A DNA stretch of 14,577 nucleotides, taken from an uncultured Holophagales bacterium (lineage in GTDB: Bacteria; Acidobacteriota; Thermoanaerobaculia; UBA5066). This document shows positions 1 to 6,915 of this stretch, piece after piece. The position numbers were made by a program, and so were the translations under genes. Each line of letters opens with the position of its first letter. Position 1 is the first letter of the stretch. Where the stretch lies: positions 1-14,577 of the forward strand of contig CALBDV010000028.1 of NCBI GenBank assembly GCA_937927565.1, read 5' to 3'. The notes beneath the pieces were generated by a model that was given only the letters and a program-made list of their open reading frames with translations, was not told the origin of the DNA and searched no databases.

Positions 1-4
1 GCCG

Positions 5-1714
5 TCAAGGCGACGACAGCGGCTCCGGAACGTGGACCGCGAAACCCTGGGCGTAGTCGAGCCCCGCGCTCTCGACGCACGCGAGGGTCACCGGGTCCTC
101 CACGCACTCGGCGACCGTCTCGAGGCCCGTGGCATGAGCGAGACTCCGGACCGACTCCACGATGGCCCGGGCCGTTGCGTTGCGAGCCATCTCCCTGATG
201 AACAGGCCGTCGATCTTGAGGAGCTGCACAGGCAGGGTCCGCAGGTAGCCGAGAGACGAGAGCCCCGTCCCGAAGTCGTCGAGCGCGAAGCGGCATCCGA
301 GCCGCCGGAGCCTCGTCATGAGGTCGACGGCGGCCGGGAGGTCCTTGACGACCGCGGTCTCGGTCACCTCGAAGCAGACGGCCGCCGGATCACATCCCCG
401 GCGAGCAAACGCCTTCTCGACGTCGTCCGCGAAGCCCACGTCGCCGAGAGAAGCACCGGAGAGGTTGACCAGGAGCGTTGCGGGGCGGTCGGGACTCGGG
501 CGCCGACGCTCCGCCAGGAAACCCAGGACATGGTCCAGGACCCTCCGGTCGATCGTCGGCGCCAGTCCGAACCGCTCCGCGGCCGGGATGAACTCCCCTG
601 GCGGGATGAGCCGGCCGTCCTCGCTCTTCAGTCGGAGGAGGATCTCGCTGACGGTCCCGTCTGCGGATCCCCCGCGCAGATGCCGCAGCTTCTGCACGAA
701 GAGGACGAGGCGGTCGCGGTCGAGGGCATCGAGGAGGCCGGGCACCCACTCTGCCTCGTTCCACCGCCGCATCACCTGCGAATCGCGCCGGTCGAAGAGC
801 CGGACCCGCTTCCCGCCCAGGTCCCTGGCGGCGATGCAGGCGGCGCTCGCTTCGCGCATGACGTCCTCGACGCCTGTCCCGAGGCTCGGGATCGCGACGA
901 CGCCGGCGCTCGCGGTCACGACGAGCGCCCGGTCGAGCCAGCGGAATCGAAGCGTCGAGATCGACTCGACGAGGGCGCGGACCCGTCTCAACGCGTCGTC
1001 CGCCTGGCAGGCCGGCAGGAGAAGCCCGAACTCGTCGGCCCCCGTCCGGCCTGCAACCTCTCCCGGAAGGAGCGCCGACCGGATGACGCTCGCGACTCCC
1101 TGCAGGATCGCATCTCCGGCCGCGCGCCCCAGGGCTCCGTTCAGCGCGTGGAACTCGTCCAGATCCACGAGAGCGAACGAAGCCGGGGCGCCGTCAGACC
1201 TCGCGGCAGACAAGGCTTCACCGACGAGGCGCTCGAGCTCGCAACCGTTGACGAGCCCCGTGAGGCCGTCATGGGTGCGGCCGTACGAGAGCTGCTGCTC
1301 CGCGGCCCTCCGCTCCTTGCGGCTCTCGGCCTCCTTGATCCCGCGACGGATCGCCGGTCCGAGCCGCGAGAGGCTCCGCTTCTGGACGAAGTCGTCGGCA
1401 CCGGCGCGCATCGCCTCGACAGCGACTTCCTCCCCGATCGTCCCGGAGACGATGAGAAACGGCAGATCGAGCCCGCTCGCCCGTACGAGCTCGAGGGCCG
1501 CGATCGAGCTGAACCCCGGGAGGCGGTGATCCGCCAGGACGACGTCCCACGAAGAAGCATTCAGCGCGGCTCGCAGGTCCGCCGCGTTCTCCACGCGCGT
1601 CAGCCGCGCATCGAGCCCTTCGCGGGCCAGGAACCGCCGGAGGATCTCGGCGTCGTCCGGAGAGTCCTCCACGAGGAGAACCCTCAGGGGCTCACCTATC
1701 CTCTCTCCGCGCAC
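5..1714 (-). CDS. REC-GGDEF-EAL response regulator, probable c-di-GMP phosphodiesterase
   Basis: About 569 aa, cytoplasmic, last gene of unit B. With the GTG at 1714 as residue 1, a receiver domain covers about 9-125: acidic pair in LLVEDSPDD, phospho-acceptor Asp62 in LADHRLPG, Lys in FVQKRS. A GGDEF domain covers about 145-310; its signature reads GADEF (about 225-229) instead of GGDEF, and no RxxD inhibitory site is seen before it. An EAL domain follows (about 325-565) with EIL in place of EAL, the Asn in LLVNLSG, FEVTET, the LDDFGTGLSS loop, KID, AECVE and DYAQGF. The metal- and general-base residues of EAL are therefore present while the cyclase signature is degenerate, so I infer net c-di-GMP hydrolysis, perhaps GTP-tuned. 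The open frame extends to an ATG at 1861, but that start would overlap the Roadblock gene by 116 bp. The GTG has an AAGGG/GAAGAGG purine stretch upstream. The exact start is uncertain; the domain calls are firm. Confidence 0.9.
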   Translation of the reverse strand: MRGERIGEPLRVLLVEDSPDDAEILRRFLAREGLDARLTRVENAADLRAALNASSWDVVLADHRLPGFSSIAALELVRASGLDLPFLIVSGTIGEEVAVEAMRAGADDFVQKRSLSRLGPAIRRGIKEAESRKERRAAEQQLSYGRTHDGLTGLVNGCELERLVGEALSAARSDGAPASFALVDLDEFHALNGALGRAAGDAILQGVASVIRSALLPGEVAGRTGADEFGLLLPACQADDALRRVRALVESISTLRFRWLDRALVVTASAGVVAIPSLGTGVEDVMREASAACIAARDLGGKRVRLFDRRDSQVMRRWNEAEWVPGLLDALDRDRLVLFVQKLRHLRGGSADGTVSEILLRLKSEDGRLIPPGEFIPAAERFGLAPTIDRRVLDHVLGFLAERRRPSPDRPATLLVNLSGASLGDVGFADDVEKAFARRGCDPAAVCFEVTETAVVKDLPAAVDLMTRLRRLGCRFALDDFGTGLSSLGYLRTLPVQLLKIDGLFIREMARNATARAIVESVRSLAHATGLETVAECVEDPVTLACVESAGLDYAQGFAVHVPEPLSSP

Positions 1715-1745
1715 GACCTCTTCGCCCTTCGCGCCGCCCTGCGGA

Positions 1746-2282
1746 TCAGGTGAGTCCCGGGAGCGCACGTCCGAGCTGCCGGACGAGCGAGTCGCGCGTT
1801 TCGTCGGCCAGGGAGCGCGTGCCCTGGAACCCGACGAGGACCGTGCCCAGGCCGGCGGCATCGGCCCTTATCCCGATGAGCCGGTTCGCGTCGAACTGCA
1901 GCTCGAGCAGCCGGAGCGCACCTCCCGCCGGGTTGATGCGCCCGAGCTGATCCATCGCGTAGCAGAGCTCGGCCCCTATTCCTTCGAATCCGTCCTTGGG
2001 GACGTTGCCGCGGCTCGCGATGACGAAGCCCTGGGAGTCGACGACGAAGCCCCCGTGCGCGCGGGTCAGCTCGAGGCTCCAGGCGAGGAAGGCCTCCCAG
2101 GTACCGATCTCGGGAGCTGGCGCCGCAGGCTCCGCCGCCGGCTCCGGAACCGGACGGACGATCCGGACGTACGCAGGCCTGCCCGGAGCCTCGGCATCCG
2201 TCGTCACGGTGCGCCGCGCGAGAGCCTGGCTGAGGGTTGACGCGGCAGCGATGTCAGAGGAGCTCGCGCTTCGGTCTTTCAT
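1746..2282 (-). CDS. Roadblock/LC7-like domain protein
   Basis: 178 aa. Residues about 1-58 form a low-complexity N-terminal arm ending in a Pro/Ala-rich linker (43-57). Residues about 60-175 look like a Roadblock/LC7 fold: GGFVVDSQGFVIAS (77-90) is the typical beta hairpin, followed by a helix with GIGAELCYAMDQLG and late strands LRLLELQFDANRLIGIRA. Roadblock proteins dimerise and usually regulate small Ras-like GTPases (MglB with MglA) or act as scaffolds. No MglA-like GTPase lies in the window, so the partner is unknown; the adjacent ParA ATPase is a candidate by context only. The ATG at 2282 lies inside the 3' end of the ParA gene (29-bp overlap) and is preceded by GGGAGAGG at about 6 nt, which supports this start and suggests translational coupling. 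Confidence 0.82.
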   Translation of the reverse strand: MKDRSASSSDIAAASTLSQALARRTVTTDAEAPGRPAYVRIVRPVPEPAAEPAAPAPEIGTWEAFLAWSLELTRAHGGFVVDSQGFVIASRGNVPKDGFEGIGAELCYAMDQLGRINPAGGALRLLELQFDANRLIGIRADAAGLGTVLVGFQGTRSLADETRDSLVRQLGRALPGLT

Positions 2283-3066
2283 CGGCCTCTCCCGTTCCGC
2301 CCGCCTCGGCGATGAGCGTTTCGATTTCGATCGCGATGAGCTCGAATCGGCGAGCCTCCGGGGTGACCCGGCCCGGCATGAAGCCGACCGGGAGACCGGC
2401 CTCGCTCGCCTTGAGGAAGATGGACGCCCTCGGGACCGCGTTCTCGAGGACTCCGGCGAGACGCGACCACGCGGTCCGGAGGACGTTGAAGGACGCCTCT
2501 TCGCGAAGCTGGATCATCGTCGGGAGAATCCCCAGGAGCTTCAGGCGGGGATTCTCCTGGCTGGAAACGTGCTCGATGACCCGCAGCGCCTGCCCGACGG
2601 ACCGCAGCGCCATCGGTTCCGCCTGGAGCGGCATCAGGACCCAGTCGCTCGCCGCGAGCGCCGCCCTTGTGATCGCTCCGAGGCCCGACGGGGTGTCGAG
2701 AAGGACGAAGTCCCGCCCGGCGGAGAGCGCACCGGCGACCTCCCGGACCTTCCCGGACGAGTGGAGGAACGCCTCGTAGCTGCAGGTGTCGATCGGATCG
2801 AGTCGTCCTCTCGGCAGCAGCGAGAACCCGGCCAGCCGCGTCTCGACGAGGAGCTCGGCGAGCGGCCGTCCCTCGACGGCATGCTCGGCGAGACCGGGCC
2901 ATTCCGCGTCGGGCCGGTCGAGGGCGAGGCCGATGGCACCCTGAGGATCGAGATCGACGACGACGACCCTCCGCCCCTTCTCGGCGAGCGCCACTCCCAG
3001 GTTGAGGACCGTCGTTGTCTTCCCGCTCCCTCCCTTGGAGCTCACGACAGAGATGATGTTTGTCAT
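2254..3066 (-). CDS. ParA/MinD-type partitioning ATPase (orphan)
   Basis: 270 aa, the normal length for a Soj/ParA-type ATPase. The deviant Walker A motif KGGSGKTTT is at 11-19, with the signature Lys that marks the ParA/MinD class. Walker A' VVVVDLDPQG is at 34-43 and Walker B FVLLDTPSG at 120-128. Such ATPases form ATP-dependent dimers that bind DNA or membrane and position plasmids, chromosomes or protein clusters. There is no ParB or parS-like gene nearby, and the neighbours are Roadblock and DUF4388 proteins, so I infer protein-cluster positioning rather than DNA partitioning. The frame is open much further upstream (to 3351), but that part is a shadow of the preceding gene. The ATG at 3066 begins directly with TNIISVVSSKGG, has GAAGGAG about 10 nt upstream, and overlaps the previous stop as ATGA. 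That fixes the start and implies coupling. Confidence 0.93.
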   Translation of the reverse strand: MTNIISVVSSKGGSGKTTTVLNLGVALAEKGRRVVVVDLDPQGAIGLALDRPDAEWPGLAEHAVEGRPLAELLVETRLAGFSLLPRGRLDPIDTCSYEAFLHSSGKVREVAGALSAGRDFVLLDTPSGLGAITRAALAASDWVLMPLQAEPMALRSVGQALRVIEHVSSQENPRLKLLGILPTMIQLREEASFNVLRTAWSRLAGVLENAVPRASIFLKASEAGLPVGFMPGRVTPEARRFELIAIEIETLIAEAGGTGEADERPKRELL

Positions 3067-3932
3067 GGCGCAAGTACTCCTTCGTTCTGAACATCGAGAG
3101 CGCACAGGACGGCCGGAGAGAGCGAGCTGAGCCGGTGCAGGGCCGTGCCCGGCCGTCCGTCCGGACCGACCCGGACGGCCGCCAGCACGCGGCGGCCGCT
3201 GTCGAGCCACCGGGCCACCACGGCCCCATTCTCCGATTCGAGGAAGCCCTGGTTCGACCGGCCGAGCGAGTACGGGCCACCGAGGAGAGAAACCGCAGCT
3301 GCGGCCAGGGTGGTCGCCGAGGTCCGGTCGACTCCCGGGAAACCGTGGCACGCGAGAAGCCGGCCCATCCAGTCGGCGGCGAGCGCCCCCTGGTATCCCG
3401 GGAGCTCGGCGAGCGGAAGGAGCGCCGACGCGAAATCCTCAGGGGGCCGTGGGAGACGTTCCGTGGCATCTACGAGCCAGGAGGGAAGGATCTCTTGCGC
3501 CGGAAACGCCAGCTCGTCCTCGGTGCAGAACCCCCCCTCCTCCCACTCCCCGGTCAGGTCCTCCTGGCGGAGAAGGCTCGCGACGGCGGTCCGCAGGTGC
3601 AGGAGGAGGCAGAGCCTGAGGACGGGCCTCGAGATGAGCCCGGCCTCCTCGAGAACGCGGCCGAGCTTCTTCCCGGAGCCGCTCCGCTGCATGTCGCTGG
3701 TCGCCTTCCGGAGCTGCTCCTGGGTCAGGTACCCGAGCCTCTCGAGGAGGAGTCCGAGATGCTCCCGCTGCTGAGTGCACGACGCCCAGGCCAGCTGGCC
3801 GCGGCAGAAAACGACCGTGCCGATGGGGTCCGCCCCGGAGCGGAGCTCGAGCCACCCGCTGCCCCGCCGGTCGGCCGTCTCCAGCAGGAACGAAGCGAGC
3901 GCGATCGCCGCCGGTCCGGAATCCTCAGTCAT
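3063..3932 (-). CDS. DUF4388 (PATAN)-like plus degenerate Roadblock-like protein
   Basis: 289 aa, predicted soluble. Residues about 20-160 resemble DUF4388/PATAN: SGWLELRSG (25-33), then a strand VVFCRGQLAWASC where family members have iYFxxGxlvhA. Two helical repeats with LGYLTQEQL (66-74) and AGLISRPVLRLCLLLHLRTA (97-116) follow. Residues about 180-275 look like a divergent Roadblock/LC7 domain: WMGRLLACHGFPGVDR, a helix, then LESENGAVVARWLDSGRRVLA. This is the same domain order as the protein at 6550-7326, so the two are probably distant paralogues in one operon. An in-frame TTG lies directly before the ATG at 3932. I prefer the ATG because AGGAG sits 8 nt upstream. The gap to the previous gene is 4 nt, and the stop overlaps the ParA start. 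Function is unknown; an adaptor or scaffold role is inferred. Confidence 0.75.
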   Translation of the reverse strand: MTEDSGPAAIALASFLLETADRRGSGWLELRSGADPIGTVVFCRGQLAWASCTQQREHLGLLLERLGYLTQEQLRKATSDMQRSGSGKKLGRVLEEAGLISRPVLRLCLLLHLRTAVASLLRQEDLTGEWEEGGFCTEDELAFPAQEILPSWLVDATERLPRPPEDFASALLPLAELPGYQGALAADWMGRLLACHGFPGVDRTSATTLAAAAVSLLGGPYSLGRSNQGFLESENGAVVARWLDSGRRVLAAVRVGPDGRPGTALHRLSSLSPAVLCALDVQNEGVLAP

Positions 3933-3936
3933 CAAT

Positions 3937-4251
3937 TCAGCTCCTCTCGTTCCTTTCGATCGCTTCGCCGCCCCCGAGGGAACAGAGCAGCGTCTCCCGG
4001 ATGTCCGGGCCCGCCGACGGCGAGAAGGTGACGCGAAGCGTCGGCGACCCGACGATCCCCTGCGCCGTGAACGCCAGGGGGCGCTCGATACGGAAGAACG
4101 GCCTCGGGAACGAAGGGAAGTACTGGAGCCGGCCGCCCTCGGCGAGGCTTCTCATGAGTCGCTCGTCCACGGGCTCGGAGAGGTCGTACTCCCGGACGGG
4201 AGCGCTCTTGAGGCAGCCAGGAGGGACCCGGATGTCGACGACACGGCGCAC
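3937..4251 (-). CDS. Unrecognised 104-aa protein
   Basis: I do not recognise this protein. It is 104 aa with a GTG start, 3 nt after the stop of the desulfurase-like gene and 4 nt before the ATG of the next gene, so it is embedded in the operon. It has no transmembrane stretch or signal peptide. It carries two cysteines, one near the N terminus (PPGCLKSAP, residue 13) and one near the C terminus (LLCSLGGG). The middle is rich in aromatics and prolines (LQYFPSFPRPFFRIERPLAF, about 43-62), followed by strand-like VGSPTLRVTFSP. The amino-acid mix and the tight packing argue for a real gene. A role as partner or carrier for the desulfurase-like enzyme is possible from position only. The GTG is the only in-frame start near the boundary; a GGGG run lies about 10 nt upstream. 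Confidence 0.72.
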   Translation of the reverse strand: MRRVVDIRVPPGCLKSAPVREYDLSEPVDERLMRSLAEGGRLQYFPSFPRPFFRIERPLAFTAQGIVGSPTLRVTFSPSAGPDIRETLLCSLGGGEAIERNERS

Positions 4252-4254
4252 GGG

Positions 4255-5388
4255 TCAGGCCCCAGTCCCTGCGAGCGCCGAGAGGGCCTGCGCGAGCGCG
4301 TCCACGTCCGAGGCCGTGTTCGCCCAGCCGACGCTCGCCCGCACGGTCCCGAGCGGCGCCGTTCCGAGCGCCCCGTGGACGAGCGGAGCGCAGTGGAGGC
4401 CCGTCCGGACCTCGATGTCGAAGGACCTCAGGAGTGCGTCCCCGAGATCCCCCGGGGTCCAGCCGACGAGAGTGAACGCGACGATGCCGACTCGGTCGTC
4501 CCCGCCCGCGACGGGCGAGAGCGAAACGCCCGGGATCGACGCGAGCCGCTCGACCAGCCGGCGAACGAGCCGGCCGCGACGGGCGCCCTCCGCTTCGACA
4601 CCACGCTCGAGGACGAGCCGGACGCCGGCGGCGAGCCCCGCGATCGCCGGGGTGTCCGGCGTTCCGGCCTCGTGCCGGAGCGGCAAGTCCGCAGGATGAA
4701 GGACCTCCTCGCTCCGTACACCCGTCCCGCCGACGATCATCTGGGGCAGCCCGTCGTCGGCGAGCACGAGCCCCCCGACGCCCGGAGGCCCGAGGAGCGT
4801 TTTGTGCCCCGCGAAGGCGACGAAGACGCGGCCCGGAAGGGACCGGTGGCTCAGCGGCACGACCCCGGCCGACTGCGATGCGTCGATGAGGAGCGCCGCC
4901 CCCCGACCGGCGGCCACGCCCGCGATCTCTTCGACTTCCTGCACCGTCCCGGTCGCGTTGCAGGCGTGCGTGACGACGACGAGGCGCGTCCTCGGGCACA
5001 TCGCCCGTTCCACGTCCCTCGGCCTCACGTGACCCTCTGCGTCCGCCGGGACGTGCGTCACCTCGAGTCGCCCCTCGGCCGCCCCGTGAGCCAGCGGGCG
5101 AAGGACCGAGTTGTGCTCCAGGCACGTCGTCACGACGTGGTCCCCGGCCCCGGCGAGCCCGCTGATGGCGAGGTTCAGCGCGTGGGTCGCCGACGGCAGG
5201 AGGGCAACCCGCTCCGGCCCGCCGACGTCGAAGAGCTCCGCGACGAGCCGGCGGCAGGCGAGGAGTCCATCCTCGCCGCCGCCGCCCCGGCCCGGATGGG
5301 CCGGGGCCTCCGAGAGCGCGGCCCGCACCGCCTCCACCACAGCCGGTGGCTTCGGGAAGGCGGTGGCCGCGTTGTTCAGGTAGATCAT
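4255..5388 (-). CDS. Class V aminotransferase, cysteine desulfurase family
   Basis: 377 aa, full length for a PLP fold-type I cysteine desulfurase-like enzyme (NifS/SufS/CsdA relatives). It starts with the typical IYLNNAATAFPKP. Visible active-site features are LEHNS (His92, cofactor stacking), CNATG (Asn144), LLIDASQSAG (Asp169 for the pyridine nitrogen, Gln172), AFAGHKTLLGPPG (Lys196, Schiff base) and RTGLHCAP (Cys333, where SufS-type enzymes carry the persulfide cysteine). All key residues are present, so I expect sulfur removal from cysteine or a close relative of that reaction. The overall pattern resembles the group annotated as cysteine desulfurase family protein rather than the housekeeping IscS. 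No SufE, IscU or TusA partner is adjacent; the neighbours are V4R-like proteins and the orphan 104-aa protein. The ATG at 5388 has only a weak ribosome-binding site and lies 37 nt after the preceding stop, the largest gap in the operon. Confidence 0.92.
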   Translation of the reverse strand: MIYLNNAATAFPKPPAVVEAVRAALSEAPAHPGRGGGGEDGLLACRRLVAELFDVGGPERVALLPSATHALNLAISGLAGAGDHVVTTCLEHNSVLRPLAHGAAEGRLEVTHVPADAEGHVRPRDVERAMCPRTRLVVVTHACNATGTVQEVEEIAGVAAGRGAALLIDASQSAGVVPLSHRSLPGRVFVAFAGHKTLLGPPGVGGLVLADDGLPQMIVGGTGVRSEEVLHPADLPLRHEAGTPDTPAIAGLAAGVRLVLERGVEAEGARRGRLVRRLVERLASIPGVSLSPVAGGDDRVGIVAFTLVGWTPGDLGDALLRSFDIEVRTGLHCAPLVHGALGTAPLGTVRASVGWANTASDVDALAQALSALAGTGA

Positions 5389-5425
5389 CGGGGACGTCCG
5401 GAGGTCTCGCGCCCGTCGACCCCGG

Positions 5426-6007
5426 TCACTTCTTCGTGACGACGAACTCCCCGTGAGGATCGCCGACCTCGATGCCCTGCGTCTGCTCGCAGGTGAAGGT
5501 GTTCATCCCGTTCGGGTACGGCGCCGCGTACGCGAGCTCCATGAACGCCTTGCTCACGCCCTGGACCATGTAGGCGCGGTGGCCGGAGCCTCCCCCGTCG
5601 GCCTCGTAGTAGTCGACGGCCCGGATGACCATCCGCTCGCCGTCCCTGATCTGGACGATTCCGGACTTCGCCCAGCCCCAGGCCGTGAAGACGGCGAAGG
5701 CGCCACGAAGGACGTCCTTCGCCCCTTCGGTCACCATCGGCATGACGACCGACTGGAACTCCGGGGAGGTGATGATCCCGTAGCCGGTGTGGTAACCGCA
5801 CTCGTAGGCGCAGTTGACGAGCGAGCTCTCCATCTCCGCCTTCCGCTCGGGAGGCGTGATCGCCATGAGCCGTTCCGCCACCGTGTTCCAGAACGCGACG
5901 GGGAGCTGGTTGACGAGGACGTTGAAGCCCGGGATGAGGCCGTCCTCGTTCGCCTTCACCTCGACCTGGACGAGGCTCTTGACGACCTGATCGCGCAATA
6001 CAGTCAT
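5426..6007 (-). CDS. Divergent V4R-like domain protein, second of a pair
   Basis: 193 aa. The N-terminal half is helical with a CAYECGYHTGYGI segment (66-78). The C-terminal half follows the V4R (4-vinyl reductase) plan: a strand VQIRDGERMVIRAVDYYEA, a helix with YMVQGVSKAFMELAY (146-160), then the terminal CEQTQGIEVGDPHGEFVV (173-190), matching the family pattern E..C...Gd..C.F.V. The two cysteines usual at that end are replaced by Ile and Gly, though Cys66, Cys70 and Cys173 offer other thiols. V4R domains are predicted small-molecule binders found in BchJ and in the sensory part of XylR/DmpR. What this one binds is unknown. The ATG at 6007 has GGAGG 6 nt upstream and lies 13 nt after the stop of its partner gene. 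The family call is made from pattern recognition, not from a search. Confidence 0.7.
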   Translation of the reverse strand: MTVLRDQVVKSLVQVEVKANEDGLIPGFNVLVNQLPVAFWNTVAERLMAITPPERKAEMESSLVNCAYECGYHTGYGIITSPEFQSVVMPMVTEGAKDVLRGAFAVFTAWGWAKSGIVQIRDGERMVIRAVDYYEADGGGSGHRAYMVQGVSKAFMELAYAAPYPNGMNTFTCEQTQGIEVGDPHGEFVVTKK

Positions 6008-6020
6008 TTCGTACCTCCGC

Positions 6021-6536
6021 TCAGGCCGGCTTCACGGCCAGCACGCTCGCCGGAGCACCCATGACCATCGAGGCGCTCTCGGTCACCTGGAAGCTCCGGG
6101 CCGGCTTGTCGAAGGCCGCTGCGAACGCCGCAGCCACGAAGCCGCACGTGAAGTGATTGATCGGCTTGTCGTGGGGGCCCCACTTCTGGAGCCATCCCTC
6201 GTCGACGTGGGAGTGCTTCAGGGTTGCCGTGCCCCCCGAAGCGCCGCCCGTGATCTCCATCGTCCCCATTCCCATCGCCGCGAAGTACTGGCGGCCGACC
6301 TCGAGACGCTCCTCCGGAGACGCGACGCCGTGCTCCTTGATGTAGCTGTCGAGCATGGGGCGGATCGAGTCTTCCGTCGCCTCGCGCAGCACGCGGGGCG
6401 CCCCGAGGTCTGCGAAGTCTTCCGCGAGCTTCGTCGTCAGGCTCATGTAGTGGTGGCAGTGGAGGACGACGCCGTGCCCGTTGAGGGCATGCCGAAACGT
6501 CTTCTCGTCGAAGGTGTGCTTCAGCTCGAGCTTCAT
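6021..6536 (-). CDS. Divergent V4R-like domain protein, His/Cys-rich, first of a pair
   Basis: 171 aa. The architecture matches a V4R-like protein: an N-terminal strand-helix with VVLHCHHYMS (23-32), a helical middle, then ATLKHSHVDEGWLQKWGPHD (104-123), NHFTCGFVAAAFAAAFDKP (127-145, the family's helix after a conserved Cys/Gly) and QVTESASMVMGAPASVLAV (150-168), which corresponds to the terminal E..C...G...C.F.V of V4R. Both usual cysteines of that tail are absent here. Instead the protein is rich in His/Cys elsewhere (His26, Cys27, His28, His29, His108, His110, His122, His128, Cys131), which could form a metal or haem site; that is inference. The ATG at 6536 has GAGGA about 10 nt upstream. 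The gap from the previous stop is 13 nt, the same as the gap to the second V4R-like gene, so the two likely act as a pair. Confidence 0.7.
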   Translation of the reverse strand: MKLELKHTFDEKTFRHALNGHGVVLHCHHYMSLTTKLAEDFADLGAPRVLREATEDSIRPMLDSYIKEHGVASPEERLEVGRQYFAAMGMGTMEITGGASGGTATLKHSHVDEGWLQKWGPHDKPINHFTCGFVAAAFAAAFDKPARSFQVTESASMVMGAPASVLAVKPA

Positions 6537-6549
6537 GGCGTTCCGGTCC

Positions 6550-6915
6550 TCACAGGCTCTGCGAGAGCTCGTCGACGAGCGGCTTGACCTTGTGGCGGAT
6601 GATCCCGAGCTTCGAGGCGTCGGGAGCCACCACCACGAGGATCGCGTCGCCAGCGGGCCTGCACAGGATCACGGCTCGACCGTACTCGACGAAGAGGTCC
6701 TGGAACTTCGAGACCTGGAGCTCGCCGCCCATCTCCTCGACGCTGTTGATGGCGTTCGCGAGCGCGGCGCCGAGGTCCTCGATGTTGACGGCGCTCGAGC
6801 CTCCGGCGGACTCGATCACGAAACCGTCGCGACCGACGATGACTGCGGAGAGGACTCCCGGGACTTTCAGGAAGTCCTCGAGGATGTCGGTTGACGTGCG
6901 GGTGGACTTGGCCAT
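6550..6915 (-). CDS. Possible internal-start product: Roadblock/LC7 domain alone
   Basis: Within the fusion gene, the in-frame ATG at 6915 begins MAKSTRTSTDILEDFLKVPG and encodes a complete 121-aa Roadblock protein, the usual length of free-standing MglB-like proteins. The linker codons just before it contain AAAGGAG followed by 7 nt and the ATG, the best Shine-Dalgarno match in the window. An annotator seeing only this half would call it an ordinary gene. It may be translated in addition to the fusion, or it may be a relic of a gene that became fused by loss of an upstream stop. The motif is seen directly; its use is inferred. Confidence 0.5.
   Translation of the reverse strand: MAKSTRTSTDILEDFLKVPGVLSAVIVGRDGFVIESAGGSSAVNIEDLGAALANAINSVEEMGGELQVSKFQDLFVEYGRAVILCRPAGDAILVVVAPDASKLGIIRHKVKPLVDELSQSL

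Noticed and set aside
32..1753. A 573-codon open frame on the plus strand, antisense to the REC-GGDEF-EAL gene
   Set aside because: It encodes Arg/Glu/Pro-rich sequence with no recognisable domain. It mirrors a gene with clear REC, GGDEF and EAL motifs; long antisense frames are expected from the GC-rich codon bias.
3067..3351. N-terminal extension of the ParA frame upstream of 3066
   Set aside because: The added residues are Arg/Pro/Gly-rich and lie over the PATAN gene; the ATG at 3066 with GAAGGAG gives a standard ParA N terminus.
3775..5439. A 554-codon plus-strand frame antisense to the desulfurase and the orphan
   Set aside because: Low-complexity charged translation, no motifs; the opposite strand holds genes with intact catalytic residues.
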